This document shows positions 1 to 8,134 of a DNA stretch of 42,876 nt, one piece after another; within the stretch, counting starts at the first letter, position 1, and every line of letters starts with the position of its first letter. Source of the stretch: a virus. The position numbers and the translations under genes were made by a program. The stretch covers positions 1 to 42,876 of IMG/VR virus record IMGVR_UViG_3300032291_002680; one strand, written 5' to 3'. The notes under the pieces are model-generated. The model was given only the letters and a program-made list of their open reading frames with translations, was not told the DNA's origin and did no database searches.

Positions 1-123
1 CAAGTTAGAACTTATCCAACTGCGGCGGCTGCAACAACGCTTTTAACTGCATTTTCTATGGGTATTCAAACCGATGCAACGGCTTATCAAACGCAGCAAC
101 CTTTGGCTGGTTCAATAGTTAAC
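1..123. repeat. Terminal overlap, left copy (identical to 42754-42876)
   Basis: Bases 1-123 are the same as the last 123 bases of the window. Both copies lie in the same reading frame of the tail-spike gene, so joining them restores one uninterrupted protein. This is what a circular or circularly permuted genome looks like after assembly. A genuine packaged direct terminal repeat is possible but unlikely in the middle of a structural gene. Confidence 0.95.
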
Positions 124-366
124 ATCACAAATTTAGTTCCACAAACTCGCGTGAAAGTAAATAGAATAGATACAGGCGCATTACTTCAACAAGCTTCATG
201 CGGCGCAGGGACTACTTTAAATTTCGACTTTCAATATACAGGCTTAGTCAGAATTGAAGCAAGAAACGCAAGCGGCAATCCTGCGTACAAGCCTTGGATT
301 ACTCAAGCAACAATTTCACCAACGGCTGCAACAAGTGTTGTGGCTTTGCAAGAATCAGATCAATAG
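1..366 (+). CDS. Tail spike/fibre protein, C-terminal end (gene continues from 39823)
   Basis: Open from base 1 in frame 1 to a TAG stop at 364-366, giving 121 residues with no initiation needed here. A methionine at base 58 is internal. Through the terminal overlap this is the end of the 39823 reading frame, and the joined protein is about 1098 residues. The segment is rich in Thr, Ala and small residues and looks like a beta-sandwich C-terminal domain (an N-I-T-N-L-V core and an R-I-E-A-R-N strand), as expected for a trimerisation or receptor-proximal module. The next gene follows after 10 bases with a G-rich ribosome binding site. No enzyme motif is visible in this part. Confidence 0.85.
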   Translation, partial: QVRTYPTAAAATTLLTAFSMGIQTDATAYQTQQPLAGSIVNITNLVPQTRVKVNRIDTGALLQQASCGAGTTLNFDFQYTGLVRIEARNASGNPAYKPWITQATISPTAATSVVALQESDQ

Positions 367-376
367 GGGGTTTTAA

Positions 377-1813
377 ATGGGTATAGTAGACGATTTCTCA
401 ATATCGAGTACAGGGGACGTAAGACACACAAGCGGTGCAACTGTTTACACTGTTTTAGAGCTTCACCAATGGCTTCAAGACTTGGCCGATGATGCCGCCT
501 CGACTGGTAATGATATTTTGGACATTCTCGCGCCCGTACCGTCTAAACTGGACGGCCCTCGAGATGCTGCGGTCGCATCACGACTAAACTTATTAACTGA
601 TGGCGCAGTAGCATTTAATCTAGACGACGATGCGGCTCAATATATTAACTTCGGCTCGGTGAAACAAACTGCGGCTGCGGTTCAATACTCGGGTTTAAAA
701 AGTATCGGTGGTATCGTTGCAGCTTCACCGATCTATGTTGTACAAAATGGTTCTAAGCTCACAAAGTTTTGGGCTAACGGACACATTCAGATTTTAATTA
801 AAGTTAAAACAGGCGGCTCACTAATTGATTCAGGAAACGTGACAGCTTTCTCTCGTAAATGGGGCCAAACTTACTCTCATTTCGACGTGAACTTATCGGC
901 TGGTGGTGAATCAAATGCCGCCCTTTCAACTGCACTTGATTCTAACATTGTTTTATCTGAGGTAAACGCTGGACTATTATCATCAAAAGTCAGTATCTCA
1001 GTAGGTGACACAAATCAAGATTTGGGTAATGGTAACGGAAGCAAACTTTATAAAGGCACAATCACTTTAACTGGAAGTGCTACACTTCAAGAAGCCTATC
1101 AATATTTACAATACTTAGCGCGTGAAAACTCGGCTGCAACGGTCAACGGTGTAGCTGGTTGGAGATACCGACTTTTAAATGCGGCTTACACTGAAATACC
1201 TTCGGCACCATTTGGAACATTCGCAGGGGGTACTTTCTTCATAGCTCAAGGCTGGTGGATTACAGGCGTATTAGCGGCTGAATCAACTAAGTACCAACTT
1301 ATCGCTCACGACGGCACAAGCCAAGTACCGCCGACTTTAGCGTCGATTACTGTAGGTAATCTTATAGCTGGGGACAGAGTTTTAGTAAGTCGTGACAATG
1401 GCTCAGGTGGAATTTTAAAAGATGAATACACACCAGTAGCGGCATCAAGTGGTGCAACTGCACTAACTATCGTTGAATCAATTAAAACCGACACCCCTGC
1501 GGCTGGCGTAATACGCATTAAGGGTATTAGATACACTTACACTTCTTATACCGCAGGGACGAAAACATTCAACGGACTTTCGCCTGCATTAGTCTCTAAT
1601 ATCGTTACGGCTGATGATGTCTTTGTGCCATTGATTGATAGAGCTGCGGCTTCTGCAAATGAATCAGTAAGCTTTATTTTTGCAAGTAATTACACAGCAA
1701 GGGTTGACGTTCGTCAAGGTTCAGGCGGCTCGCCAATTATCCCATTTAACACAGCATTAAGCGTAACCAGTGCAGGCGCTTCGGTAAATGCTTCGAGAAA
1801 CAGTGACGTATAA
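377..1813 (+). CDS. Tail-associated structural protein, unknown family
   Basis: 478 residues, ATG start after a GGGGG-rich ribosome binding site, directly behind the tail-spike gene. The N-terminus (about 1-60) has the pattern T-V-Y-x-V-L-E-L-H-Q-W-L-Q-D-L-A-D-D-A that I associate with structural proteins of short-tailed environmental phages. The rest is beta-rich, with many Gly/Ser/Thr/Ala residues, few Cys and no transmembrane segment. Its stop TAA shares a base with the next start (TAATG), so the two genes are translationally coupled. A fibre, fibre-adaptor or virion surface role is inferred from context; no specific function can be read from the sequence. Confidence 0.75.
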   Translation: MGIVDDFSISSTGDVRHTSGATVYTVLELHQWLQDLADDAASTGNDILDILAPVPSKLDGPRDAAVASRLNLLTDGAVAFNLDDDAAQYINFGSVKQTAAAVQYSGLKSIGGIVAASPIYVVQNGSKLTKFWANGHIQILIKVKTGGSLIDSGNVTAFSRKWGQTYSHFDVNLSAGGESNAALSTALDSNIVLSEVNAGLLSSKVSISVGDTNQDLGNGNGSKLYKGTITLTGSATLQEAYQYLQYLARENSAATVNGVAGWRYRLLNAAYTEIPSAPFGTFAGGTFFIAQGWWITGVLAAESTKYQLIAHDGTSQVPPTLASITVGNLIAGDRVLVSRDNGSGGILKDEYTPVAASSGATALTIVESIKTDTPAAGVIRIKGIRYTYTSYTAGTKTFNGLSPALVSNIVTADDVFVPLIDRAAASANESVSFIFASNYTARVDVRQGSGGSPIIPFNTALSVTSAGASVNASRNSDV

Positions 1814-2322
1814 TGGCTTTTTACTCGGCCCCTTTTACATTTGATTTTGATACTTCAAAAATCGACGTAGATTCGGGCTTTGTGGATATTGATTGCATTG
1901 ATTTATACACCGCTTGCAAATTAGCGCAAGCCTCAATAGAAGGAATCACCTATGAAAGAATTGCCTCAGGATCAGGACTCGTTAGTCTTGGAGTCGGAGT
2001 CGAAGTCGGTCTCACCATCGAATTTTTGGGGTCTTGGCAACTTCGTTTCCCGAGTGGTAACTACGTTGCCAGAATCGCAGGGGGAAACCTCGTCGGCGGC
2101 CCAAGTGGAGACCCAATCGCCTACACCGCAGGAGTTCAAACCCTCTTGATTCAATCGGCGGCATCGACTGTTGTTACAACTGGTGGTGGCGGTGGCGCTA
2201 CACCTTCGGCGATTGCAACGGCTGTATGGGGTGCAAGTTTAACGGCAAATAAAACGGCTGGCACATTTGGTGCTTTCGTACAAAAACTTTTAACTTTAGC
2301 TAAGTACATAGGTCTTAAGTAG
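1813..2322 (+). CDS. Tail-associated protein, unknown family
   Basis: 169 residues, coupled to the upstream gene by a TAATG overlap. Residues about 60-130 are beta-rich with a W-Q-L-R-F-P-S-G-N-Y-V-A-R-I-A-G-G-N-L-V-G-G motif, followed by a run of five glycines (about 139-143). A short helical C-terminus has a V-W-G-A motif and ends in K-Y-I-G-L-K. The glycine run looks like a linker between a beta domain and a C-terminal helix. I associate this domain order with small proteins next to tail genes in uncultured phages, but no function is known to me. Probably a virion or tail-fibre accessory protein. Confidence 0.7.
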   Translation: MAFYSAPFTFDFDTSKIDVDSGFVDIDCIDLYTACKLAQASIEGITYERIASGSGLVSLGVGVEVGLTIEFLGSWQLRFPSGNYVARIAGGNLVGGPSGDPIAYTAGVQTLLIQSAASTVVTTGGGGGATPSAIATAVWGASLTANKTAGTFGAFVQKLLTLAKYIGLK

Positions 2323-2338
2323 CTTTTCGTGAGGTTTT

Positions 2339-2488
2339 ATGGCAAAATGGACACACAGTAAAAACTTATCTTTAAAAGATAAAACTACGCTCATCAAACA
2401 TGAAGCTAAAACAAAACAAAGTTTTACAAATGTATTGTGGGCTTTGGCTCTCGTTGCAGCTTGCATAGCTGTTTATCTAATCAAATAA
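2339..2488 (+). CDS. Small membrane protein (49 aa)
   Basis: A 49-residue frame with a GTGAGG ribosome binding site four bases before the ATG, filling the gap between two structural genes. The N-terminal 30 residues are Lys-rich (M-A-K-W-T-H-S-K-N-L). Residues about 32-48 form one hydrophobic segment (V-L-W-A-L-A-L-V-A-A-C-I-A-V-Y-L-I-K), so the predicted topology is a cytoplasmic tail with a C-terminal anchor. It sits between tail genes and upstream of the membrane genes at 3726-4490, so a lysis-related or virion-assembly role is possible but not shown. Confidence 0.6.
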   Translation: MAKWTHSKNLSLKDKTTLIKHEAKTKQSFTNVLWALALVAACIAVYLIK

Positions 2489-2538
2489 ATTCAATCTGCA
2501 AAAACCATATTGCGATTCATTAACTCCAAGGAGTAATA

Positions 2539-3723
2539 ATGGCTTTAAACGTAAAAGGTCAGCTTAAGGAAGCTCAACTTGAAACCCTAGCTTCTGACCC
2601 TGCAAATCTGCCTCATGGTAGAGCTTGGTATGATACTGTTTTAAATAAAGTTAAGTTTTCGATTTCAGGCGTAGCTAAGATTATCCCGACTGTAGATTCA
2701 ACTGATACTATCACGAACAAAACGATTAGCGGCTCATCTAACACTCTTAGTAATATAGCCTTAACCTCGTTATCAACCACTACCGCCTCACGCGCAATCG
2801 TAAGTGATGGTTCTGGTGTACTTTTTCCCTCAACCGTAACAGCAACAGAGTTAGGTTATGTAAGCGGCGTTACTTCTGCTATTCAGACTCAGTTAAATGC
2901 CAAAGCTCCAAGCGCATCACCAACGTTCACAGGTACAGTTACTTTACCTGCTACCGTTACAGGTGCATCGGCGCAAGTTTTAACCTTGCCAGCATCGACT
3001 GGAACTCTTGCTTTAGTTGGTGTCGCAGCGTTTGCTTCAAAGACAGCTAACTATACAGCAACGTCTTCCGATGAAGTTTTAACTTGTGATGCGACATCTG
3101 CAACAATAACTATTACATTACCAACTGCTGTGGGTATTACTGGCAAAAAATATGTAATAAAAAGAATTGATGCACACGTCACAAATGAAGTTATTGTTGA
3201 CCCAAATTCAACACAGACAATAGATGGCGCAACAACTCTAGACATTATAAATCAATATGACTCTGTAGATATAGTTTCAGATGGTGCTAATTGGGTTATT
3301 ACTGCTGACAACAGAACAAAAGAAAGCGTAGCGTTTTCAACTGGCACAACAGGTTCTTCACAAACAGCAAACACATGGATAACATTACCACTGAATACAG
3401 TTTATGGTAACTCAAAATACACATTAAGTAGTAATGCTTGGACTGTTAAGAAAACAAGTCGCTATAGATTGATGATGCAAAATTCAGTAATCGCAGGTAA
3501 TGGCGAACTTATTTACGTTACATATTCGGTCAATGGCGCATCTGAATCATCTAACTGGATTAACAGTTATTTGGTAGACGCAAATCCCTCTGGTTCAACA
3601 ACTCATGTCACAGAAGTAAGAGATGTTTTATTAACAAAAGGCGATGTAATAAGATTAAGGGCTCGATGTGATACCAACACTAGAAATAGCAATAATGGTC
3701 GTATGACTGTAACGGAGTTATAG
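2539..3723 (+). CDS. Tail fibre protein with C-terminal C1q-like jelly-roll domain
   Basis: 394 residues after an AAGGAG ribosome binding site. Residues about 60-150 carry the repeated tail-fibre signature seen in many phages: T-N-K-T-I-S-G-S-S-N-T-L-S-N-I, then E-L-G-Y-V-S-G-V-T-S-A-I-Q-T-Q-L-N-A-K, then S-P-T-F-T-G-T-V-T-L-P. A beta-rich middle segment follows. The last 130 residues resemble a C1q/TNF-like trimeric head (S-G-T-T-x-S-S-Q-T-A-N-T-W, then S-R-Y-R-L-M, then a terminal beta strand with R-L-R-A-R-C). It probably forms a trimeric fibre contacting the host surface. The family assignment rests on these motifs, not on a search. Confidence 0.8.
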   Translation: MALNVKGQLKEAQLETLASDPANLPHGRAWYDTVLNKVKFSISGVAKIIPTVDSTDTITNKTISGSSNTLSNIALTSLSTTTASRAIVSDGSGVLFPSTVTATELGYVSGVTSAIQTQLNAKAPSASPTFTGTVTLPATVTGASAQVLTLPASTGTLALVGVAAFASKTANYTATSSDEVLTCDATSATITITLPTAVGITGKKYVIKRIDAHVTNEVIVDPNSTQTIDGATTLDIINQYDSVDIVSDGANWVITADNRTKESVAFSTGTTGSSQTANTWITLPLNTVYGNSKYTLSSNAWTVKKTSRYRLMMQNSVIAGNGELIYVTYSVNGASESSNWINSYLVDANPSGSTTHVTEVRDVLLTKGDVIRLRARCDTNTRNSNNGRMTVTEL

Positions 3724-3725
3724 TC

Positions 3726-3929
3726 ATGAACCTCAACGATAAAACCACAATATCACTCTGGGCTGTAATCGCATCACTTCCTTTTATAATCGGTGCAATT
3801 ATGTGGCTTACATCGGTTGATGCTAAAGCCACAAAAGCTGCTGAGTCGTCAGTTTTAATTCAAGACACCCACACTAAAGTTATTAAGATGGAAAAAGACA
3901 TAGAGTATATAAAGGAAAAGCTAAAGTGA
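3726..3929 (+). CDS. Small membrane protein with C-terminal coiled coil, holin-accessory type
   Basis: 67 residues, two bases after the fibre gene's stop. It has one transmembrane segment near the N-terminus (about 11-29, I-S-L-W-A-V-I-A-S-L-P-F-I-I-G-A-I-M-W-L). A charged helix with heptad-like spacing follows and ends in E-Y-I-K-E-K-L-K. Phages often carry such proteins beside holin and spanin genes. It is the first of three overlapping membrane-protein genes (3726, 3926, 4113), so a lysis role is inferred from architecture and position only. The next gene starts at a GTG overlapping this gene's TGA. Confidence 0.65.
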   Translation: MNLNDKTTISLWAVIASLPFIIGAIMWLTSVDAKATKAAESSVLIQDTHTKVIKMEKDIEYIKEKLK

Positions 3930-4129
3930 TAGACAGAAGAATACTAGGCTACTTTTCAATTATATTCATGCTTGGCTTTTGCTACGCCTTGGTTGTTGAA
4001 AAGCAGTTTGTTATTTTAGCTATCGTCACAGTGATTTACTTAGGTCTTATATTCGGCATAGATAAATTCAAGCTCGACCTTAAAAACAAAAAGATAGAGT
4101 TAGAGGACAACATTGAGCCTAAAGCTTAA
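3926..4129 (+). CDS. Two-helix membrane protein, holin candidate
   Basis: 67 residues with a GTG start overlapping the previous TGA (GTGA), preceded by a weak GGA-containing ribosome binding site. Two hydrophobic segments are visible, about 8-24 (Y-F-S-I-I-F-M-L-G-F-C-Y-A-L-V-V) and 28-46 (F-V-I-L-A-I-V-T-V-I-Y-L-G-L-I-F-G-I), separated by a short E-K-Q turn. A Lys/Glu-rich cytoplasmic tail follows. Small size, two helices and a charged C-terminus fit a class II-type holin, but no family signature settles this. The next gene begins inside its last 17 bases. Confidence 0.6.
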   Translation: MIDRRILGYFSIIFMLGFCYALVVEKQFVILAIVTVIYLGLIFGIDKFKLDLKNKKIELEDNIEPKA

Positions 4130-4490
4130 TGGACTCATTCTACTTCTTGGTGGATTGCTTGGTGGTCTTGGCGTTTATAAACTTATGCCTAAGCCCCTAC
4201 CTCAAGTGATAACTAAAGAAACGGTTAAGACTGACGTAAAATACAAAACTAAAATAGTTACTTTACCTAACGGAACGAAAACAGAGACTATCGAAGTAGA
4301 TTCCAAAACGGTCACTAATAGCTCTAGCGCTCCTACAAAGGCTCAATACTCGCTAGCTCTCTCTGGCCTTAAGAGTGTTGAATACGTTTCGCCTTCGGCT
4401 CGTTTAGGCGACCTGCCTCTTTGGGTGGGTGTTGATATTAAGTTAAAAGATTTAAAAGATTCAAAATTACAATTACGAATGGAGTTTTAG
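4113..4490 (+). CDS. N-terminally anchored periplasmic protein, possible spanin-like lysis protein
   Basis: 125 residues starting at TTG 4113, chosen because AGAGGA lies five bases upstream. The N-terminus has one Gly-rich hydrophobic segment (about 7-23, L-I-L-L-L-G-G-L-L-G-G-L-G-V-Y-K-L). A Lys/Thr-rich beta-type stretch follows (V-I-T-K-E-T-V-K-T-D-V-K-Y-K-T-K-I-V), then a compact C-terminal domain ending in L-R-M-E-F. The topology is signal-anchor with a periplasmic body. It is grouped with two other membrane genes, so a disruption role at lysis is plausible. The beta-rich body is unlike the coiled coil of a classical inner-membrane spanin, so the call is weak. Confidence 0.55.
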   Translation: MSLKLNGLILLLGGLLGGLGVYKLMPKPLPQVITKETVKTDVKYKTKIVTLPNGTKTETIEVDSKTVTNSSSAPTKAQYSLALSGLKSVEYVSPSARLGDLPLWVGVDIKLKDLKDSKLQLRMEF

Positions 4491-4874
4491 ATGCCTACTT
4501 TAAGTTATGGTTTTAAAACAATTTCAAATGGTGTGCGTGGGTTTTGGGATGATTTAAACTCTAACGTCACTCAAACTAACAATCACACGCATAATGGCGT
4601 TAATAGCTCTAAAATCGCTCCTACGGCAATCACAAAGGCAACACAACAAATCCTAGCGGCCTCATGGTCTGCTACGTCTGGTGGGTCTTATACGCAGACT
4701 GTGACGCTACCAAGTGGTTATTTATTCTCTACTGGCTTAAGCATTAAGTTTTATATCTTTTCTGGTGGTAACATTACTGACGAATTAGCAATCACACCAG
4801 TAAGGCTAAGTGATAGCACTTATCAATTAGAAGTGAATGACAACACTATAACACTAACGGCGGTTTATGCTTAG
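4491..4874 (+). CDS. Small tail tip/fibre protein with an H-x-H motif
   Basis: 127 residues, beginning directly after the previous stop. Residues 31-40 read N-N-H-T-H-N-G-V-N-S. This H-x-H-N/D-G pattern resembles metal-coordinating histidines in phage spikes and fibres. The remainder is beta-rich (W-S-A-T-S-G-G-S-Y-T-Q-T-V-T-L-P) and Cys-free. The last 8 bases overlap the stabilisation protein at 4867. It is likely a minor tail component, possibly at the tip or attaching the fibres; the exact role is unknown. Confidence 0.6.
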   Translation: MPTLSYGFKTISNGVRGFWDDLNSNVTQTNNHTHNGVNSSKIAPTAITKATQQILAASWSATSGGSYTQTVTLPSGYLFSTGLSIKFYIFSGGNITDELAITPVRLSDSTYQLEVNDNTITLTAVYA

Positions 4875-7149
4875 TCAACAAGGCGCAAGTCAACAAATCG
4901 TTGAAGTCGATGACTTTAGCGGTGGAATGACTGACAACATTTTAGGTTCTGAGAAAAATAAGTATGAAAAGGCTGATAACTTTTATTTGCAAAAAGTAGG
5001 TGGCAAAGCTCGTATTTTAACTCGTCCAGCAATGAGGGCTTATACTTCGGCTAGAGTACCAACTAGCACCGCAATAAATCACACTTTTGATATTGAAAAG
5101 AAAACTTTTAATATTGCAGATCGTAGAATTTACGAAAACACGACTACAGCTTTTACCGAAGTCACTGGCCCAACAAACAAAGCTTTTAATCTTGGTGATG
5201 CTGCTTCTAAATACGCAATTAGCGTTTGGCAAAAACACGCTATTATTGCTAACGATGCTTTTACCAAAGTCATTCGTCTTTTTAAAAGTGGTTCGTCTTG
5301 GACTTTAAACAATCTTGGTTTACCTGCGCTTACTGGAACCGCAACATTAACGCCTTCTCACGCTGGTTCTACGCACACTTATGGATATGCTTTTCATTTT
5401 TATACTGAATACACAAATCAATCTGTAACTTTTGCCGAACAAGGTGCGATTACGTTTCAAACTGTTTCTTCAAATCATGATACTTCTGGTGCACATACTG
5501 TAACAATAACGCCACCTGCTGGTTGGACGATTACCAACGGCTCTACTGATAACTACAACTTAACTAATTTAAAAGTTAAAATTTGGAGAACACAAAGAAG
5601 CGGAACAACATACTATTTCTTAGCTGAAAAAGCTTATAACTTTGCTTCTCATGTTGATTCGACTACTGATGCTGTTTTAAGCGCCTCATCAAACGATGTG
5701 CTTTATACAAATGGCGCGGATGATGTTCCAATACACGAACAACCTCCACAATCAAAACTAGCACATATCGTAAATGATATATTATGCTTAGGACACGTTC
5801 TTGAAAATAGCGAGTACATACCTAACAAGCTTCGTTTGTCTAATCGGTTTCAGCCTTGGTCTTGTCCTAGTGAGTTTTATGAAGAATTTGACGAAGAAAT
5901 TGTTGGTTTAAATTCATTTAACATATACCCAATAGTTTTTTGTAAAAACAAGATTTACAGAGTTGAAGGTTATTTTTTACCAGATGGAAGCGGTGGTGTA
6001 ACTAAAAAACTCATTTCATCTACGGCTGGATGCTTGACTAATAGATCAATTATTCGTACAGACATAGGTCTTTTTTGGGCTGGTAATGATGGCTTTTACT
6101 TTACCGATGGCTACCAAGTTCAAAGAATTTCAAATGATCTTTTAGTTAGTTATTTAAGTATTACTGAGACTACAGCACAAAAGTCTGGAATTACTGGCAC
6201 ATACTACCCAAGACTTCAAGCTGTTGCTTGGGCTATAAAAGCTAACTCTACTTCGGATAATAACGATACAATTTATTTAACTTACTTACAGGCTGGAATT
6301 TCAGACTCAATGCCTTTTTCAACATGGAGTGGTGGAGAGATACCAAGTGGCTTTAAGCCAACTTCTTTGCATCATATTGATGGCTCTTTATACATGGGAA
6401 GTTACGATGGATATTTATTTCATTTTGACCACGATTTGTTTTCAGACCATAGAGTTGAGGTTGGCGTTGCTGTTTCTTCTTGGGTTAATAAAGCGATAAT
6501 CTACGACTATCGTTCATCGGCTTTTGATTTTGGCTCATCTTCGGTTAAGAAGTGGGTTACAAAACTTTGTATGTCTTTTGAAAACGCTGGTTCAATTTCT
6601 TTACAACCTTATTCAATAAACGACAACTCTGGCGATCTTAGAGAGTTAAAACTCATAGATCAAAAGGGTGACGTTTCGTGGGGTGATTACACTATCGAAT
6701 GGGGCGACCCGACTGTTGCGTGGAACTATACGCCTATTATAAGCGTTAAAAGAATGTTTCCTAAAAATGGTTTAAGATGCTTTTATAAACAAGTTATTTT
6801 TAAAAATGCTTATGCTGAATACGAAACTTCTTCTTTCTTGGGTACGGCTACCTTTAATGGCACAGCGAATACGGCGATTTTAGACGTAGGTGCAAATCAA
6901 TGGCCTTCGGATATAATTGATTACTTTGTATCTGTAGCTAATGACAATTATGTTCAACAATACAAAATACTAACAAGAACAACTACGACTTTGACTTTGC
7001 AAGACGCAGACAATGTTTTACCGACTGGTTCTTTTTCTTGGAAAATCCAAGGGTTTAGACGAGACGAAATAGTAAGAATCATAAGCTACACACTTGATTA
7101 CGCTATGACTTCTCAAACTGGTGAAGTTTACAGGGCTGATGGCGCATGA
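4867..7149 (+). CDS. Tail stabilisation / DNA-plug type protein (P22 gp10-like role)
   Basis: 760 residues, starting eight bases inside the upstream gene. The N-terminus (about 10-60) has the F-S-G-G-M-T-D-N pattern followed by K-Y-x-K-A-D-N-F-Y and R-P-A-M-R. I recognise this from large podovirus tail proteins that sit below the adaptor ring and hold packaged DNA. The rest is long, beta-rich and repetitive (a propeller-like spread of W, Y and G-x-D-G motifs such as G-N-D-G-F-Y-F-T-D-G-Y), with no transmembrane segment. Being next to the adaptor gene at 7472 supports this role. Family placement is by motif and context; the length exceeds P22 gp10 (472). Confidence 0.65.
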   Translation: MLSQQGASQQIVEVDDFSGGMTDNILGSEKNKYEKADNFYLQKVGGKARILTRPAMRAYTSARVPTSTAINHTFDIEKKTFNIADRRIYENTTTAFTEVTGPTNKAFNLGDAASKYAISVWQKHAIIANDAFTKVIRLFKSGSSWTLNNLGLPALTGTATLTPSHAGSTHTYGYAFHFYTEYTNQSVTFAEQGAITFQTVSSNHDTSGAHTVTITPPAGWTITNGSTDNYNLTNLKVKIWRTQRSGTTYYFLAEKAYNFASHVDSTTDAVLSASSNDVLYTNGADDVPIHEQPPQSKLAHIVNDILCLGHVLENSEYIPNKLRLSNRFQPWSCPSEFYEEFDEEIVGLNSFNIYPIVFCKNKIYRVEGYFLPDGSGGVTKKLISSTAGCLTNRSIIRTDIGLFWAGNDGFYFTDGYQVQRISNDLLVSYLSITETTAQKSGITGTYYPRLQAVAWAIKANSTSDNNDTIYLTYLQAGISDSMPFSTWSGGEIPSGFKPTSLHHIDGSLYMGSYDGYLFHFDHDLFSDHRVEVGVAVSSWVNKAIIYDYRSSAFDFGSSSVKKWVTKLCMSFENAGSISLQPYSINDNSGDLRELKLIDQKGDVSWGDYTIEWGDPTVAWNYTPIISVKRMFPKNGLRCFYKQVIFKNAYAEYETSSFLGTATFNGTANTAILDVGANQWPSDIIDYFVSVANDNYVQQYKILTRTTTTLTLQDADNVLPTGSFSWKIQGFRRDEIVRIISYTLDYAMTSQTGEVYRADGA

Positions 7150-7469
7150 TAAACCTTAATCTAAATAACATTAAGGACTTGGACGTTAAACAAGCCTTAG
7201 AGCAATTAGTCGAGAAATTGAACCAAAAAACAATCTTAGGTGGCGAATGGGATTATTTAGAATACTCAATACCACAGTCAGCTTCGGTAGTTTTTGAACT
7301 AAATCATAGACTTAAATTCCGACCTACTGATATAATCGAGCTAAATAGAGATTCAACTATCACTTCACTAACTTTCAATAAAGATAGATTCACACCTACC
7401 ACAGTGTATTTTACAGCTACAGGAATAGGCGTTTTACGCTTTCTTGTTGGTAAGCAAAAACCGAGGTAA
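7146..7469 (+). CDS. Unknown small virion-region protein
   Basis: 107 residues with a 4-bp ATGA overlap with the upstream gene, so translation is coupled. The N-terminal 35 residues form a charged amphipathic helix (D-L-D-V-K-Q-A-L-E-Q-L-V-E-K-L-N). A beta-rich second half (W-D-Y-L-E-Y, then L-K-F-R-P-T-D-I-I-E-L) follows. The pattern suits a small tail- or head-completion protein placed between the stabilisation protein and the adaptor. No family was recognised. Confidence 0.6.
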   Translation: MINLNLNNIKDLDVKQALEQLVEKLNQKTILGGEWDYLEYSIPQSASVVFELNHRLKFRPTDIIELNRDSTITSLTFNKDRFTPTTVYFTATGIGVLRFLVGKQKPR

Positions 7470-7471
7470 TA

Positions 7472-8134
7472 ATGGCGACATGGGCTGAAATTAAAACTGA
7501 AATACAAGCTGAGTACGATTTAAGTGAAGAAACTTTCGTTGATAGCGTTGAGCTTCTACAATATGCAAATAGTGCTATTGAAGATATTGAAAAAGAAATA
7601 CACACCATTCACGATAAATATTTTCATGCCGAAGATATTATTTCTTTAGTTATTGGGACACAGGATTACAATTTACCTAGTGATATTTTTGCAAACAAAG
7701 TTACTGGTATATATTACAACAACGGAACTACTAAGTATGAGATAACTGAAATTAAAGACATTCGTGAGATTATGGACGTAGAAATTGATGACGATTATCG
7801 TTATAAAATAATCAACACAACCTCTGGTGGTACTAAGATTCGTCTTTACCCACAGTCACGCGAAGCTTCTACAAATGTAATAATTTTTTATCGTCGTAGA
7901 ATAAAGCTTTTTACTCTTGATACTGATGCTTTAGATGTTCCAGAAGCTAAAGAATTTGTTAAGCAGTATGTAGTTGATAAAGCTATGAACAAAGAACGTA
8001 TGACTCCTGACGCTCCTGAGTCGGCAGCATTGGGTCGTAAACGTAAAGCTTTATTAGACTCGTTGGAAAATATGATTGACGACGATAACACTAATTTACT
8101 TATTAACACTGATTATTACGAGGAGTTTCGGTAA
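7472..8134 (+). CDS. Head-to-tail connector/adaptor protein (P22 gp4-like / gp11-like)
   Basis: 220 residues. The N-terminus is helical (W-A-E-I-K-T-E-I-Q-A-E-Y-D-L, then L-L-Q-Y-A-N-S-A-I-E-D-I-E). The central motif G-T-Q-D-Y-N-L-P-S-D-I is typical of podovirus head-tail adaptor proteins. A beta region (T-K-I-R-L-Y-P) and a long C-terminal helical segment with many K/R/E residues follow. It would form the dodecameric ring between portal and tail. Neighbouring genes (stabilisation protein upstream, ejection proteins downstream) agree. Its stop overlaps the next start as TAATG. Confidence 0.75.
   Translation: MATWAEIKTEIQAEYDLSEETFVDSVELLQYANSAIEDIEKEIHTIHDKYFHAEDIISLVIGTQDYNLPSDIFANKVTGIYYNNGTTKYEITEIKDIREIMDVEIDDDYRYKIINTTSGGTKIRLYPQSREASTNVIIFYRRRIKLFTLDTDALDVPEAKEFVKQYVVDKAMNKERMTPDAPESAALGRKRKALLDSLENMIDDDNTNLLINTDYYEEFR

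Noticed and set aside
1-123. True packaged direct terminal repeat
   Set aside because: Both copies are in the middle of one reading frame and in the same frame, which fits assembly overlap of a circular map better. Read-end data would be needed to reopen this.
1952-2154. Overlapping frames on both strands inside the 1813-2322 gene
   Set aside because: They lack ribosome binding sites and lie fully inside a gene with good start and coupling.
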